DNA of 64,000 nt from Pandoraea fibrosis (GCF_000807775.2 NZ_CP047385.1:3968001-4032000), one strand, 5' to 3'. Shown: positions 8,708-17,474, counted from the stretch's first letter. The notes: generated by a model from the sequence alone, not told the origin. Numbers and translations: made by a program.

Positions 8708-10291
8708 ATGACGGCAAACACCCCAGCTACCGACATCGCCGGTGTCGCCACCGATCTCGACGTCATCATCGTCGGCGCCGGACTCTCCGGCATTGCTGCC
8801 GCGCACTACCTGCGCGAGCGTTGTCCCGGCACACGGTTCGCGATGCTCGAAGCGCGTCAATCGCTTGGCGGCACCTGGGATCTTTTCCGCTACCCCGGCG
8901 TGCGCTCCGATTCCGACATGTTCACGCTCGGCTTCAGCTTCCGGCCGTGGGCCAGCGATCAGGCCATCGCCGACGGCGGCAAGATTCTCGACTACCTCAA
9001 GGACACCGCGCATGCCGAGGGGCTCGACGGTCTGATCCGGTACGGCCATAAAGTGGCTGAAGGCCGCTGGGATTCGAGCCTCGCGCGCTGGACGCTGGAC
9101 ATCGAACGCACACGCGCCGACGGCCATCGCGACACGCAATCGCTCACATGCCGGTTCCTTTTCATGTGCAGCGGTTACTACGCCTACGACGCGGGACATA
9201 CCCCGACCTGGCCCGACATGGACACCTTCACCGGCACCATCGTCCATCCGCAGCATTGGCCTCAGGATCTGGACTATCGCGACAAGCGCGTGGTCGTCAT
9301 CGGCAGCGGCGCGACGGCAGTGACACTGCTGCCGAGCCTGGCCGCGACGGCGGCTCACGTCACCATGCTGCAACGCTCGCCAAGCTACATACTGTCGATG
9401 CCGGGGCGTGACGGCGTGGCCGAACGATTGCGCCGATGGTTGCCGGCGGGCATGGCGCACCGCATAGTGCGCGCGAAGAACGTGCTCATCACGCTCGGGT
9501 TCTACAATGCCGCGCGACGCTGGCCGCACGCCATTCGTCGCGTATTGATTCGTCGTGCGGCGCGACAGGCGCCGGGGCATGTCGACGTCGAGCGCGATCT
9601 CACGCCTCGCTACAACCCGTGGGACCAACGGCTTTGCCTGGCGCCCAGCGGCGACATCTTCAAGGCGTTGCGCGGTGGGCGGGCCGCCATCGTGACCGAC
9701 GAGATTGCGTCCTTTACCGCGAATGGCCTTGCCCTCAAGAGTGGCAAGACGCTCGACGCCGACATCGTGGTGACGGCCACCGGGCTACGCGTGCAGTTGA
9801 TGGGCGGCGCGCGTCTGCTGGTCGATGGCAAACCGGTGGTGCTCTCCGACTCGGTCTCCTACAAAGGCATGATGTACAGCGACGTGCCCAATCTGGCGTC
9901 GGTCTTTGGCTACACCAATGCGTCGTGGACGCTCAAAGCCGAGTTGATCGCGCAATACGTCTGCCGTCTCATCAATCATATGAATGCGCAGGGCGCCGAT
10001 ACTTGTGTGCCACGCCTGCGCGACGCCGAGCACTTCGAGAAGATGCCCGCCATCGGCCTGACGTCAGGCTACATTCAGCGCGCCGCCGGGGCGCTGCCGA
10101 AGCAAGGTGGGCGAAAACCGTGGGTGTTTTATCAAAGCTATTTGCGTGACTTGCGACTGATGCGCTGGGGCAGCGTCGACGATGGCGCCATGCATTTCGA
10201 GCGGCGCGCCACGCAATCGGCCGCACCGGGAACGGACGCGCCCGCGCAAGCGTCGAATACGCCGAGTGCCGTGGCGTCGGCGACGCGTTAG
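8708..10291 (+). CDS. Flavin-containing Baeyer-Villiger monooxygenase
   Basis: The 527-residue protein has the FAD motif IVGAGLSGIAAAHYL at ~17-31 and the NADPH-site motif VIGSGATAVTLLPSL near 199-213. Between them is the BVMO fingerprint FTGTIVHPQHWP, matching FxGxxxHxxxWP. It would insert oxygen next to a ketone carbonyl to give an ester or lactone, using NADPH and O2. It resembles the EthA/MymA branch in overall layout. The neighbours are an SDR before it and an alpha/beta hydrolase after it, forming a plausible alcohol-to-ketone-to-ester-to-acid route. Confidence 0.92.
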   Translation: MTANTPATDIAGVATDLDVIIVGAGLSGIAAAHYLRERCPGTRFAMLEARQSLGGTWDLFRYPGVRSDSDMFTLGFSFRPWASDQAIADGGKILDYLKDTAHAEGLDGLIRYGHKVAEGRWDSSLARWTLDIERTRADGHRDTQSLTCRFLFMCSGYYAYDAGHTPTWPDMDTFTGTIVHPQHWPQDLDYRDKRVVVIGSGATAVTLLPSLAATAAHVTMLQRSPSYILSMPGRDGVAERLRRWLPAGMAHRIVRAKNVLITLGFYNAARRWPHAIRRVLIRRAARQAPGHVDVERDLTPRYNPWDQRLCLAPSGDIFKALRGGRAAIVTDEIASFTANGLALKSGKTLDADIVVTATGLRVQLMGGARLLVDGKPVVLSDSVSYKGMMYSDVPNLASVFGYTNASWTLKAELIAQYVCRLINHMNAQGADTCVPRLRDAEHFEKMPAIGLTSGYIQRAAGALPKQGGRKPWVFYQSYLRDLRLMRWGSVDDGAMHFERRATQSAAPGTDAPAQASNTPSAVASATR

Positions 10292-10396
10292 CCCGCCCGC
10301 ACGAGGACATGCAAAATGTCGTCGCATCGCCCGACTCGCGCCCCGCATTGTGACGATGCGGACTGACCGACATTGCCCGCGGATACACACCACATC

Positions 10397-11413
10397 ATGC
10401 TCATTGCCTATCTACTCGGTTGCCTCGTCATTGCGTTTGCCGCCGTGGTGTTCGTGTTGATGCGATTCACGCGTCGCGTTGCACGTCGCGCCGAGGCAGC
10501 CGTACCGCCGGACGGCCAATATCTCGATATCGACGGCGAACGTTTGCACTACGTCGATTTCGGTCACGGGCCGGCCGTCGTGTTCATTCACGGCCTCTGC
10601 GGCCAGTTGCGCAACTTCGCCTATCTGCCTCTGGCTGCGCTCGCGCGCACACATCGCGTCGTGCTCGTCGACCGGCCCGGGTCCGGCTACTCGACGCGTG
10701 CCGCCCAGCACGATGGCGCCATTGCTTCGCAGGCAAATGCCGTTGCTCGATTGATCGACGCCCTCGCGCTTGACCGTCCGCTTGTCGTGGGCCATTCGCT
10801 GGGCGGCGCGGTATCGCTGGCGCTGTCACTCGATCACCCGCACCGCGTCGGTGCGCTCGCGTTGATCGCACCGCTCACGCAGCCGGTATCCGAAGTCCCC
10901 GCCGCGTTTCGCGCGCTGGCCATTCGCAGCGTCCGGTGGCGCCGCTGGGTTGGGCGCACCCTGGCCGTGCCCATCGGCATGATGACGGGCCGCTCGACCC
11001 TCACCTATGTCTTCGGTCCCGAAGAGGCTCCGAAGGACTTCCTCATTCGCGGCGGCGGCGTCCTGGGCTTCCGTCCGGGAAACTTCGAAGCGGGCAGCGT
11101 CGATCTCCTTGCCGCCGAACGCGACATGCCCGGACTGGCCGCGCGCTATGCCGGCCTGTCGGTTCCCGTCGATATCTTGTATGGACGCGGCGACCGCATT
11201 CTCGATTACCGCCTGCAAGGCGAGACCATGCCGCTCGCCAGCGAGCGTGTGCGGCTGACGCTCGTGGACGGCGGCCACATGCTGCCCGTCACGCAACCCG
11301 AGGCAACGATGCAGTGGCTACAGGAAATTGCGACACGGATGTCGGCACCGCAGTACGGCGCCGTGCAGCCGGCCATGACGGTGTCGGTGCATGCGGCGAA
11401 CGACGCCGCATAA
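10397..11413 (+). CDS. Alpha/beta hydrolase with N-terminal membrane anchor
   Basis: The 338-residue protein starts with one hydrophobic helix (~2-24), then an alpha/beta-hydrolase fold. Visible motifs are the oxyanion segment FIHGLCGQ, the nucleophile elbow GHSLGG (catalytic Ser), an Asp in DILYGRGDRILDY and a final His in DGGHMLP. It probably cleaves the ester made by the upstream monooxygenase at the inner membrane face. The ATG at 10397 has only a weak ribosome site; a TTG at 10373 is in frame. It lies 105 bases after the monooxygenase gene in the same direction. Confidence 0.85.
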   Translation: MLIAYLLGCLVIAFAAVVFVLMRFTRRVARRAEAAVPPDGQYLDIDGERLHYVDFGHGPAVVFIHGLCGQLRNFAYLPLAALARTHRVVLVDRPGSGYSTRAAQHDGAIASQANAVARLIDALALDRPLVVGHSLGGAVSLALSLDHPHRVGALALIAPLTQPVSEVPAAFRALAIRSVRWRRWVGRTLAVPIGMMTGRSTLTYVFGPEEAPKDFLIRGGGVLGFRPGNFEAGSVDLLAAERDMPGLAARYAGLSVPVDILYGRGDRILDYRLQGETMPLASERVRLTLVDGGHMLPVTQPEATMQWLQEIATRMSAPQYGAVQPAMTVSVHAANDAA

Positions 11414-11530
11414 GGCATCGCATTCACGCGGGCATGAGATCCGATCAGGGGTAGCCCCGCCTGCGGCGAACCCATTCCAGTGGCACACTAGGCGCTTCCC
11501 GAGTCAGCACGGCTTGCGTCCGAACGCCCA

Positions 11531-13228
11531 ATGTCCGATCGCCCTGAAGCCCCCGCAATCCCCGCCAGCCTCCGTATGGCCGCCAGTCTTGTCATGCTGC
11601 GCGAGCGGGCGAGCGGCATGGAAGTGCTGCTGTTGCGGCGCGCCATACGCGCAACCGATTTCGGTTCCGATGCTTATGTGTTCCCCGGTGGCGTGGTCGA
11701 TACGGGCGACCGGCAGGGGCATGCCGTCTGCCTTGAACTCGATGACGCGGCGGCCAGTCAGCGCTTGCAATTGCCCGCGGGTGGCCTCGATTACTACGTG
11801 GCAGCCATACGGGAATGCTTCGAGGAAACCGGGGTTCTGTTCGCGAGCGATCGCACGGGCGCGTCCGTTGATACGCATCGCCTTAACGCCATGCGCGGCA
11901 AACGCGAGGCGTTGCACGACGGACAGATCGATATGGCTGCGCTGTGCAATGCGTTCGAGGTACGGCTCACGCCACAACGGCTCCACTATCTGAGCCATTG
12001 GGTGACGCCGCTGGCCCTGCCCAAGCGTTTCGATACGCGGTTCTTTCTGGCGATGCTGCCCGAAGGCCAGCAAGTCGAAGTCGATCAGATCGAGACGGCA
12101 GCACACCGATGGATGCGTCCGCAATACGCGCTCGCCCATGCCGATCAACTTCGTCTGCTGCCGCCTACCCGCAAGCTGTTGCAGTGGCTGGACGGCATGG
12201 AAACGGTGCAGCGAGCCATGGCAGCCGCGCAGGCGCTGGAGGACATACCGCGCATTCAGCCGCGTCTGGCCAATGGGAAACGCGGTCGCTGGCCGGTCAC
12301 GCCTGACGAGCCGTCGTGGGCCGAACTGACGCTGATCGATGCGAACGAGCAAGGCACGGGAAGCTACGAGATCGTGCCGGGACGGGTCGTCACGCTGATG
12401 CCCGGCCTGCTGCGACTCGCCGCGCCGAATCCGGGCATGATGACCGGGCCCGGCACGAACACCTATCTCGTGGGCGGTGGGCCCGGGAATGCATGGGCCG
12501 TGATCGATCCGGGGCCCGACGATCCCGCGCACATCGACGCCATTCTGCACGCCGCCCCCGGCCCCATCCGGCAGATTTTCGTCACGCATACACATCGCGA
12601 TCATTCGCCCGGTGCACGCCTGCTGAAAGAGAAGACGGGGGCAACGACATATGGCATGCCTGCACGTCATCACGAAGGACAAGACACGGTGTTTGCGCCC
12701 GATGTGACGCTCGGAGACGGCGACGCCGTGACGTTGCCTGACGGCCGTCAACTACGCGCGATTCATACACCGGGACATGCGGCCAATCACTTTTGCTATG
12801 CATTGCCCGACGCAAAGCTGGTCTTCACTGGCGATCACGTCATGCAAGGGTCGACGGTCGTCATCAATCCGCCTGACGGGCATATGGCGACCTATCTGGC
12901 GTCGCTCGAGAAGCTGGCTGCGCTTGCCCCAGAATGGCTTGCCCCGGGGCACGGGTTCGTGATGGACCAGCCGGCCCGGAGAATCGCGCGGCTCGTGAAT
13001 CATCGGCTGGCGCGCGAATCCCGGACGCTCGATGCGCTCGCTCGGCTAGGGCCCGCGACGATCGAAACGCTCACGCCAGTGGTGTACGCCGACGTGCCTG
13101 CGGCGCGTCATGCCGTCGCGCGGCGCTCGTTGCAAGCGCATCTGGAGAAACTGGCCGAGGACGGACTCGCGTCGGTGTCGGCAGAAGGTCAATGGCGACG
13201 CACGAGTGTGGCGATGGCGCCGCGTTGA
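11531..13228 (+). CDS. Fused Nudix hydrolase / metallo-beta-lactamase-fold hydrolase
   Basis: The 565-residue protein has two enzymes in one chain. Residues ~12-255 are a NUDT19-like Nudix domain: FPGGVVD, then an insertion of about 25 residues, then AAIRECFEETGVLF, the split Nudix box seen in that subgroup. Residues ~290-540 are a LACTB2-like metallo-beta-lactamase domain with GPGTNTYLVG, THTHRDHSPGA, HTPGHAANHFCY, FTGDHVMQ and a late APGHG histidine, so the zinc ligands are complete. The C-terminal helices are winged-helix-like. The first domain may split CoA or other nucleotide diphosphates. The target of the second is unknown. Confidence 0.88.
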   Translation: MSDRPEAPAIPASLRMAASLVMLRERASGMEVLLLRRAIRATDFGSDAYVFPGGVVDTGDRQGHAVCLELDDAAASQRLQLPAGGLDYYVAAIRECFEETGVLFASDRTGASVDTHRLNAMRGKREALHDGQIDMAALCNAFEVRLTPQRLHYLSHWVTPLALPKRFDTRFFLAMLPEGQQVEVDQIETAAHRWMRPQYALAHADQLRLLPPTRKLLQWLDGMETVQRAMAAAQALEDIPRIQPRLANGKRGRWPVTPDEPSWAELTLIDANEQGTGSYEIVPGRVVTLMPGLLRLAAPNPGMMTGPGTNTYLVGGGPGNAWAVIDPGPDDPAHIDAILHAAPGPIRQIFVTHTHRDHSPGARLLKEKTGATTYGMPARHHEGQDTVFAPDVTLGDGDAVTLPDGRQLRAIHTPGHAANHFCYALPDAKLVFTGDHVMQGSTVVINPPDGHMATYLASLEKLAALAPEWLAPGHGFVMDQPARRIARLVNHRLARESRTLDALARLGPATIETLTPVVYADVPAARHAVARRSLQAHLEKLAEDGLASVSAEGQWRRTSVAMAPR

Positions 13229-13291
13229 GGCTACCCCATCGTCGACGGTCGCTGGCGGTCGGCTCGCGACCGACCAGAGACTTCGTCAGTC

Positions 13292-13537
13292 CTACGAATC
13301 GTCGCCGAACAACTCGTCGACGATTCGCTCTCCGGCCTTACGCCCAGCCATCTCGGCGTCGACCCGATTGTCGCGATGTCCGTCGGGAGATCGCACCTCT
13401 GGCCCTTCCGGCTTGCCGTGCCGCATGACCTGCACCAGATAGTCCCACGGCCCGGCGTACTCGTTCTGAAAGGCGCGCACGCGAATTTGATAACCCGCGT
13501 GGTATTCGTAGACCTGCTCATGCGATGCGTAGCTCAT
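13292..13537 (-). CDS. Small conserved-looking hypothetical protein
   Basis: The 81-residue, charged, soluble protein starts MSYASHEQVYEYHAGYQIRV. It contains a predicted beta-strand-rich first half (RVRAFQNEYAGPWDYLVQV) and a helical end (RKAGERIVDELFG). It has no signal peptide or membrane segment. Codon use fits the core genome. It sits between the Nudix fusion and another small gene on the same strand, 120 bases apart. I do not recognise a named family. Confidence 0.6.
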   Translation of the reverse strand: MSYASHEQVYEYHAGYQIRVRAFQNEYAGPWDYLVQVMRHGKPEGPEVRSPDGHRDNRVDAEMAGRKAGERIVDELFGDDS

Positions 13538-13659
13538 GACAGACTCCGGTTGGCGAGATGCAGGAAACGTCGCGGCGAATGCGGTTAGCGTGGGCTCGTC
13601 GCGATGGGACGGGTTCGGTTCGATCGGCGAATCAGACGAATCAGGCGAATCAGGCGGCG

Positions 13660-13914
13660 TCAGGGCACGTCGACGACGATGGGGTCGGTGCGCACCCCAC
13701 TGGCAATCGCCTTCGCGGCAAGGTCGACGATCTCGTCTTCGGCATCCATGAACTGATCGAACAGGGCTTCGCCGCTGGCGTCGGCCTTTGCGAGACGATT
13801 GAGCGCGGCTCGTCCGATCTGACAGTTGAAAACGTTTCCGTCGACGTTGACGTAAAAGCGCACGAACTCGCCGCCATTCCCGAGTCCGATGCCGCCGTGC
13901 AGGAAGGAACTCAT
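13660..13914 (-). CDS. DUF1488-like small protein
   Basis: The protein has 84 residues from ATG 13914, which has GGAGG five bases upstream. A longer in-frame extension to 14100 exists but would run into a terminator hairpin. The core VRFYVNVDGNVFNCQIGRAAL resembles DUF1488 proteins (a strand pair followed by a Cys-containing strand and an Ala/Leu helix), and the end is acidic. No function is known. The family assignment comes from pattern memory only. Confidence 0.6.
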   Translation of the reverse strand: MSSFLHGGIGLGNGGEFVRFYVNVDGNVFNCQIGRAALNRLAKADASGEALFDQFMDAEDEIVDLAAKAIASGVRTDPIVVDVP

Positions 13915-14055
13915 TGCCGCCTCCGCTGTGTCCTGAAAGTCGAAAAAATACCCAACGCGCTGAAAAATCGTAGCACGTTCGAATTCCATCGGTGACATCG
14001 GGACGTCACGCCCGGAATAGCGGGCACGAGGAGATAAGCGGAGAAGAAAGTGGAT

Positions 14056-14085
14056 GAAAAAAGACCCACCTGAGGGGTGGGTCTC
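14056..14085 (-). terminator. Minus-strand rho-independent terminator with no gene feeding it
   Basis: On the minus strand GACCCACC/GGTGGGTC makes an 8-bp stem with a 5-nt loop, followed by six T. It lies upstream of the DUF1488-like gene and nothing recognisable on the minus strand ends at it, so its original gene may have been lost where the accessory stretch begins. Confidence 0.75.
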
Positions 14086-14280
14086 GAAACCGGGTCGCAT
14101 GGGGCACCATGGCGTCCCGGGAAGACAGGGTCATGAAAACATGACGAGTTCATTATGAGCGCCCCGGCCCCTGCCGGCGGCGCGTGTCGAGCGGGGAATT
14201 AGATGTAGATCAAACTTTGTGGTGGGGCGGTTGGCCCCACCGCGGACACTAAAGAAGCGCCCGATCTTTCCGTAATATAA

Positions 14281-14997
14281 ATGTGCCAAATTGTTGCCAA
14301 CGACATGTCAATCACCCTCACTCTGATTTTTGACGCCGCAACTAAAATTATCCCGGTGATCTCCACCGCCGCAATCGCTTGGCGTAGGTACAGTCGCGAG
14401 CCCAAGGTGAAGCGCAAGACGAGGGATCAACAGAAGCTCGATCAATTGAGCGCATTCCTTGCGTTTGACATCAGACACCGCGATCGCCTCGTTGTCGAAC
14501 AGCAATTCCGAATTTTCTTCTCGGGCAGGATCGATTACTTGGAGATCGTCTGCCTCCTAGGCGCAAAGCGGCAACTTACGGCGTTCACATTTCTGCCAAC
14601 CGCTCGTCCGTTCGTCATTTTCAATGAATCCGAGGGGCACTTCGCCTTTCGCAATCTGTACTCAACGCAGACAAAACGCCGCATTTGGAAAGCATCTTTC
14701 TTCGCCGTATATTGCTTCCTTTGCCTGGCTGCGTTTCTCCCATGGTCAACGCTCGACTTTGAGAGAAGTGGATGGCAATCGGTATTCGCGCTCTCCGTGT
14801 TATGTGCCATGTCCTTTTGGGCTGCATGGGGATCGCTCACATTCTCTGCAGATCTTTCAATCGCCGAGAAATTCGTAGATGCGGCCAAAAGCGCCGAGGT
14901 GACCGCCCCCAAACTTCGCCAAGCGGCCAATACTGCCAATGCTACGAATTCTCCGCATCAGGCGTCGCACCCGCAGGCAGCCAATCGCCCCGGATAA
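14281..14997 (+). CDS. Hypothetical membrane protein, accessory region
   Basis: The 238-residue protein has an N-terminal hydrophobic segment (~10-30), a soluble basic region with YLEIVCLLGAKRQLTAF, two membrane helices at ~145-165 (ASFFAVYCFLCLAAFLPW) and ~172-192, and an Ala/Asn-rich tail. Base composition is clearly more AT-rich than the flanks, suggesting transfer. I recognise no family. An ATG nine codons in (MSITLTL) is an alternative start. An 8-bp hairpin, GGTGGGGC/GCCCCACC at 14221-14241, lies upstream. Confidence 0.55.
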   Translation: MCQIVANDMSITLTLIFDAATKIIPVISTAAIAWRRYSREPKVKRKTRDQQKLDQLSAFLAFDIRHRDRLVVEQQFRIFFSGRIDYLEIVCLLGAKRQLTAFTFLPTARPFVIFNESEGHFAFRNLYSTQTKRRIWKASFFAVYCFLCLAAFLPWSTLDFERSGWQSVFALSVLCAMSFWAAWGSLTFSADLSIAEKFVDAAKSAEVTAPKLRQAANTANATNSPHQASHPQAANRPG

Positions 14998-15004
14998 TCA
15001 ACAC

Positions 15005-15187
15005 ATGCCAGAACGCTACATGTACGAAGACGAAGTCAAAGTTGGCTTAAATCTGCTTGGCGTTGCCACCAATGCGGATGAGAGAATCACATCCGGTCAA
15101 CGATTAGAGAAGGCATCCAAGCGATTGTGGTTAAGATGTTTGTCCCCCCCCCGAACACAGTATTCATCTGACAGCGAAAATGCTTGA
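15005..15187 (+). CDS. Short hypothetical reading frame with a C9 tract
   Basis: The 60-codon frame starts MPERYMYEDEVKVGLNLLG, eight bases after the membrane-protein stop, so it may be the second gene of an operon. A run of nine C at 15144-15152 falls in codons ~47-50. With one C fewer the frame would continue to a stop near 15239 (~77 residues). Either the tract varies or the gene is decayed. No family recognised. Confidence 0.35.
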   Translation: MPERYMYEDEVKVGLNLLGVATNADERITSGQRLEKASKRLWLRCLSPPRTQYSSDSENA

Positions 15188-15190
15188 AGC

Positions 15191-15382
15191 ATGCAACGCG
15201 GTGCGGTGCGCGACCTCATTGACTCAGACACAACACTGACCCGCATTGAAATCGCCGCGTTGCGCGAAAGTCACCAAGGTTATTGCGCCGAAATCGAGAG
15301 TTGGACATCGAAGGCCGAGCAATATGCAAAGCAACGCGCTAAAGCGGGCGAAGTGGTAAAGCGCCATTTGCACAAGATTTGA
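15191..15382 (+). CDS. Short hypothetical protein, low support
   Basis: The 63-residue frame starts MQRGAVRDLIDSD. It is in the same frame as the preceding short frame after its stop, predicted mostly helical and charged (SWTSKAEQYAKQRAKAGEVVKR). There is no clear ribosome site. It could be the displaced end of the frame before it rather than an independent gene. Confidence 0.3.
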   Translation: MQRGAVRDLIDSDTTLTRIEIAALRESHQGYCAEIESWTSKAEQYAKQRAKAGEVVKRHLHKI

Positions 15383-15525
15383 ACATTCCCGGAAGTCCCC
15401 ACCCAACCGTATCAATTGCCGCGCAACACGCACCTGTAGCCGTCAAACCATCCCTGACACAGCGATAGATTTTTCTTCTGCTGCCGCAGGAACCAGCCCG
15501 TCGCTAAATTAATGCGGGCGTGAGG

Positions 15526-15756
15526 CTAGTCCCAATTCCCCGTATCGATGCGATGGCGGGCCAATTGCAGTCCCCAATCGAGCGCCACAGCCGACGCCTG
15601 CGGTGCCTCGTAGTCCACGGTGCGACGCAAGCGGTCTACCACTTCGCCATCTGCCTTGATGACGATCGAGACATCAAATCCATTGGGATGCTTGATCTTG
15701 TTCGCCAGCTCAACCAACACACTGATTGCATGGCCTTCGTAGTCCACTGCATACAT
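15526..15756 (-). CDS. Small hypothetical protein with strong ribosome site
   Basis: The 76-residue protein starts MYAVDYEGHAISVLVELANK. AAGGAG lies six bases before the ATG at 15756, which is good evidence that it is translated. It looks like a compact alpha/beta protein (SIVIKADGEVVDRLRRTVDYEAP). It lies in the accessory stretch downstream of tRNA-His, opposite in direction to the other small frames. No family recognised. The ~300 bases from here to the tRNA hold nothing else I can support. Confidence 0.6.
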   Translation of the reverse strand: MYAVDYEGHAISVLVELANKIKHPNGFDVSIVIKADGEVVDRLRRTVDYEAPQASAVALDWGLQLARHRIDTGNWD

Positions 15757-16054
15757 ACCGATCTCCTTCGCTTTCGAATAATCCTTGGACCTGAAGAAAC
15801 GAGCGGCATATCCGGTCTCCGGGCACTTGGCGCTTCACGCTGAATGACGGCCAACCCATCGCGATGACGGAAATATGCAAACACCGGAAAGCCGACGTTT
15901 TCGACTTTGTCGCGCGCACAGACTCGGGCACGACGATGCGTCATCACGACTGCAAACGCGCGAAGTATGCGTCACCGACGAAGCGGGCAAATTGACAACT
16001 CGGGGATTTCGGTAACAACCGAAGTGATGACTGCTGGGAAAAACAAGGGAATTT

Positions 16055-16131
16055 TGGGGTGACCGATGGGACTCGAACCCACGACGACTGGAATCACAAT
16101 CCAGGACTCTACCAACTGAGCTACGGCCACC
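16055..16131 (-). tRNA. tRNA-His (GTG)
   Basis: The cloverleaf is complete: acceptor GTGGCCG/CGGTCAC, D-arm with AGCTCAGTTGGTAGAG, anticodon loop TTGTGAT with GTG, T-arm GGGTTCGAATCCC, discriminator C and encoded CCA (16055-16057). A G at position -1 (16131) is encoded opposite C73, the hallmark of tRNA-His. Confidence 0.97.
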
Positions 16132-16173
16132 GCCGTGATCAGCAACTTGACTTGCTTGCTGAACAGAAACAAG

Positions 16174-16203
16174 ATTATAGCGACGTTTTTATTGCGCTGC
16201 CAA
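16174..16203 (-). promoter_or_regulatory. Probable promoter of tRNA-His
   Basis: On the minus strand TTGGCA (16203-16198), an 18-nt spacer and TATAAT (16179-16174) lie ~40 bases before the tRNA 5' end. Confidence 0.6.
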
Positions 16204-16318
16204 GCACTTTTTTCACTTCTTCGAAATATTTGTTCGCTCTCGTGCACGATCGATGCGCAGCATCGTCATCTCACGCGGCGAACGCTCACAAGGCAACGTC
16301 GCTCGCCACCGCAAAACA

Positions 16319-17332
16319 TCATGCCGTCGCGAACGACGCCTCGTCGTCCCGCTCGGAAAACGCGCCCGCACGCAACTGTGCGCGCGCTTCTTCGAACGCG
16401 CCAATGCCCGCCTTCAGGCGCTTCGGATCGGATAGCACCCGACGCCATCCGCGAGCGCCCGGCACGCCGCGATACAGGCCGAGCGCATGACGCGTAATCG
16501 CGCCAAGATACCGGCCCTTCTCCACTTGCCCCGCTGCGTAAGCGATCAACGCGTCCTCCACCTCCTCGCGCGATTTCACCGGTGACGTGTCGCCGTAGAA
16601 GCGTGCGTCGACTTCGGCCAGTACATACGGGTTGTGATACGCCTCACGGCCCAGCATCACACCGTCGACGTACTGCAAATGCTGTTCGACTTCATCGAGC
16701 GTCTTCACACCGCCGTTGATCAGGATCTCAAGCTGCGGGAAAACTTGCTTCAGGCGATAGGCGTAGTCGTACTTGAGCGGCGGAATCTCGCGATTCTCCT
16801 TCGGGCTCAGTCCTTTCAGAATGGCATTGCGCGCATGCACGATAAACGTTGTGCAACCGGCTTCAGCGATTTGGCCGACGAAGTCCTCAACGAACGAGAA
16901 CGACTCCACATCATCGATCCCGATGCGATGCTTGACCGTGACCGGCACCTGCACCACATCGCGCATCGCTTTCACACAGTCGGCCACCAACGCCGGCTCG
17001 GCCATGAGACAGGCGCCGAACGCACCACGCTGCACGCGCTCCGACGGACAACCGCAATTCAGGTTGATCTCGTCGTACCCCCACTGCTCGCCGAGCTTCG
17101 CCGCGCGCGCGAGATCCTGCGGCTCGCTGCCGCCCAGTTGCAACGCCACGGGATGCTCCACGGCGTCGAAGTCGAGATGGCGCGCCACGTCCCCATGCAG
17201 CAGCGCACCGGTCGTGACCATCTCGGTATACAGCCACGTGTGACGCGAAAGCTGACGATGAAAGACGCGACAGTTCGAATCGGTCCAATCCATCATCGGC
17301 GCCACGCTGACGCGGCGGGGAGGTAAATTCAT
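16319..17332 (-). CDS. dusA: tRNA-dihydrouridine synthase A
   Basis: The 337-residue FMN enzyme reduces U20/20a in tRNA D-loops with NADPH. The start VSVAPMMDWTD, the catalytic-cysteine block NCGCPSERVQRGAFGACLM, the VKHRIGID strand and INGGVKTLDEV near the C-terminus identify DusA. The start is ATG 17332, since the base triplet before it is TTG. The first three codons (ATG AAT TTA) use A/T-rich codons and lie on the outer side of the integration core, so they were probably donated by the integrated element. Its upstream region is now element DNA. Confidence 0.96.
   Translation of the reverse strand: MNLPPRRVSVAPMMDWTDSNCRVFHRQLSRHTWLYTEMVTTGALLHGDVARHLDFDAVEHPVALQLGGSEPQDLARAAKLGEQWGYDEINLNCGCPSERVQRGAFGACLMAEPALVADCVKAMRDVVQVPVTVKHRIGIDDVESFSFVEDFVGQIAEAGCTTFIVHARNAILKGLSPKENREIPPLKYDYAYRLKQVFPQLEILINGGVKTLDEVEQHLQYVDGVMLGREAYHNPYVLAEVDARFYGDTSPVKSREEVEDALIAYAAGQVEKGRYLGAITRHALGLYRGVPGARGWRRVLSDPKRLKAGIGAFEEARAQLRAGAFSERDDEASFATA
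17284..17332. repeat. attL: left direct repeat of the dusA-integrated element
   Basis: This 49-bp stretch, covering the first ~16 codons of dusA, recurs at 29568-29616 with 44 of 49 positions identical. The identical 20-bp core is ACGCTGACGCGGCGGGGAGG (17304-17323). Integration at the dusA 5' end is a known habit of a large class of tyrosine-integrase elements. Confidence 0.93.
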
Positions 17333-17414
17333 CAAAAATCTCTTACAAAACAGTCGATTACAGCAAAAAGCGTAGTGCCAGATTTCCCAATTTTAGCCCC
17401 GATTTTCGCTCGTT

Positions 17415-17462
17415 TTAGCACCCAAGTGCTACGGTGTAGCATCGAAAAACGCCATGTAGCAC
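17415..17462. promoter_or_regulatory. Candidate integrase arm-binding repeats, left end
   Basis: GTGCTAC occurs at 17426-17432 and its complement GTAGCAC at 17456-17462. One-mismatch copies lie at 17415-17421 (TTAGCAC) and 17436-17442 (GTAGCAT). The same heptamer is found twice near the right end, as expected for arm-type sites of a tyrosine recombinase. They lie between attL and the integrase start and may also control int and dusA transcription. Confidence 0.5.
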
Positions 17463-17474
17463 CGACGAAAACCT

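Noticed and set aside
14199..14417. A minus-strand frame that might feed the orphan terminator at 14056
   Set aside because: It lies antisense to the start of the 238-residue membrane protein, has no ribosome site and no recognisable product.
14100..16060. tRNA-His as an integration site for the 14.2-15.8 kb stretch
   Set aside because: The stretch does lie 3' of the tRNA, but I could not find a repeat of the tRNA 3' end at its far side and it carries no integrase.
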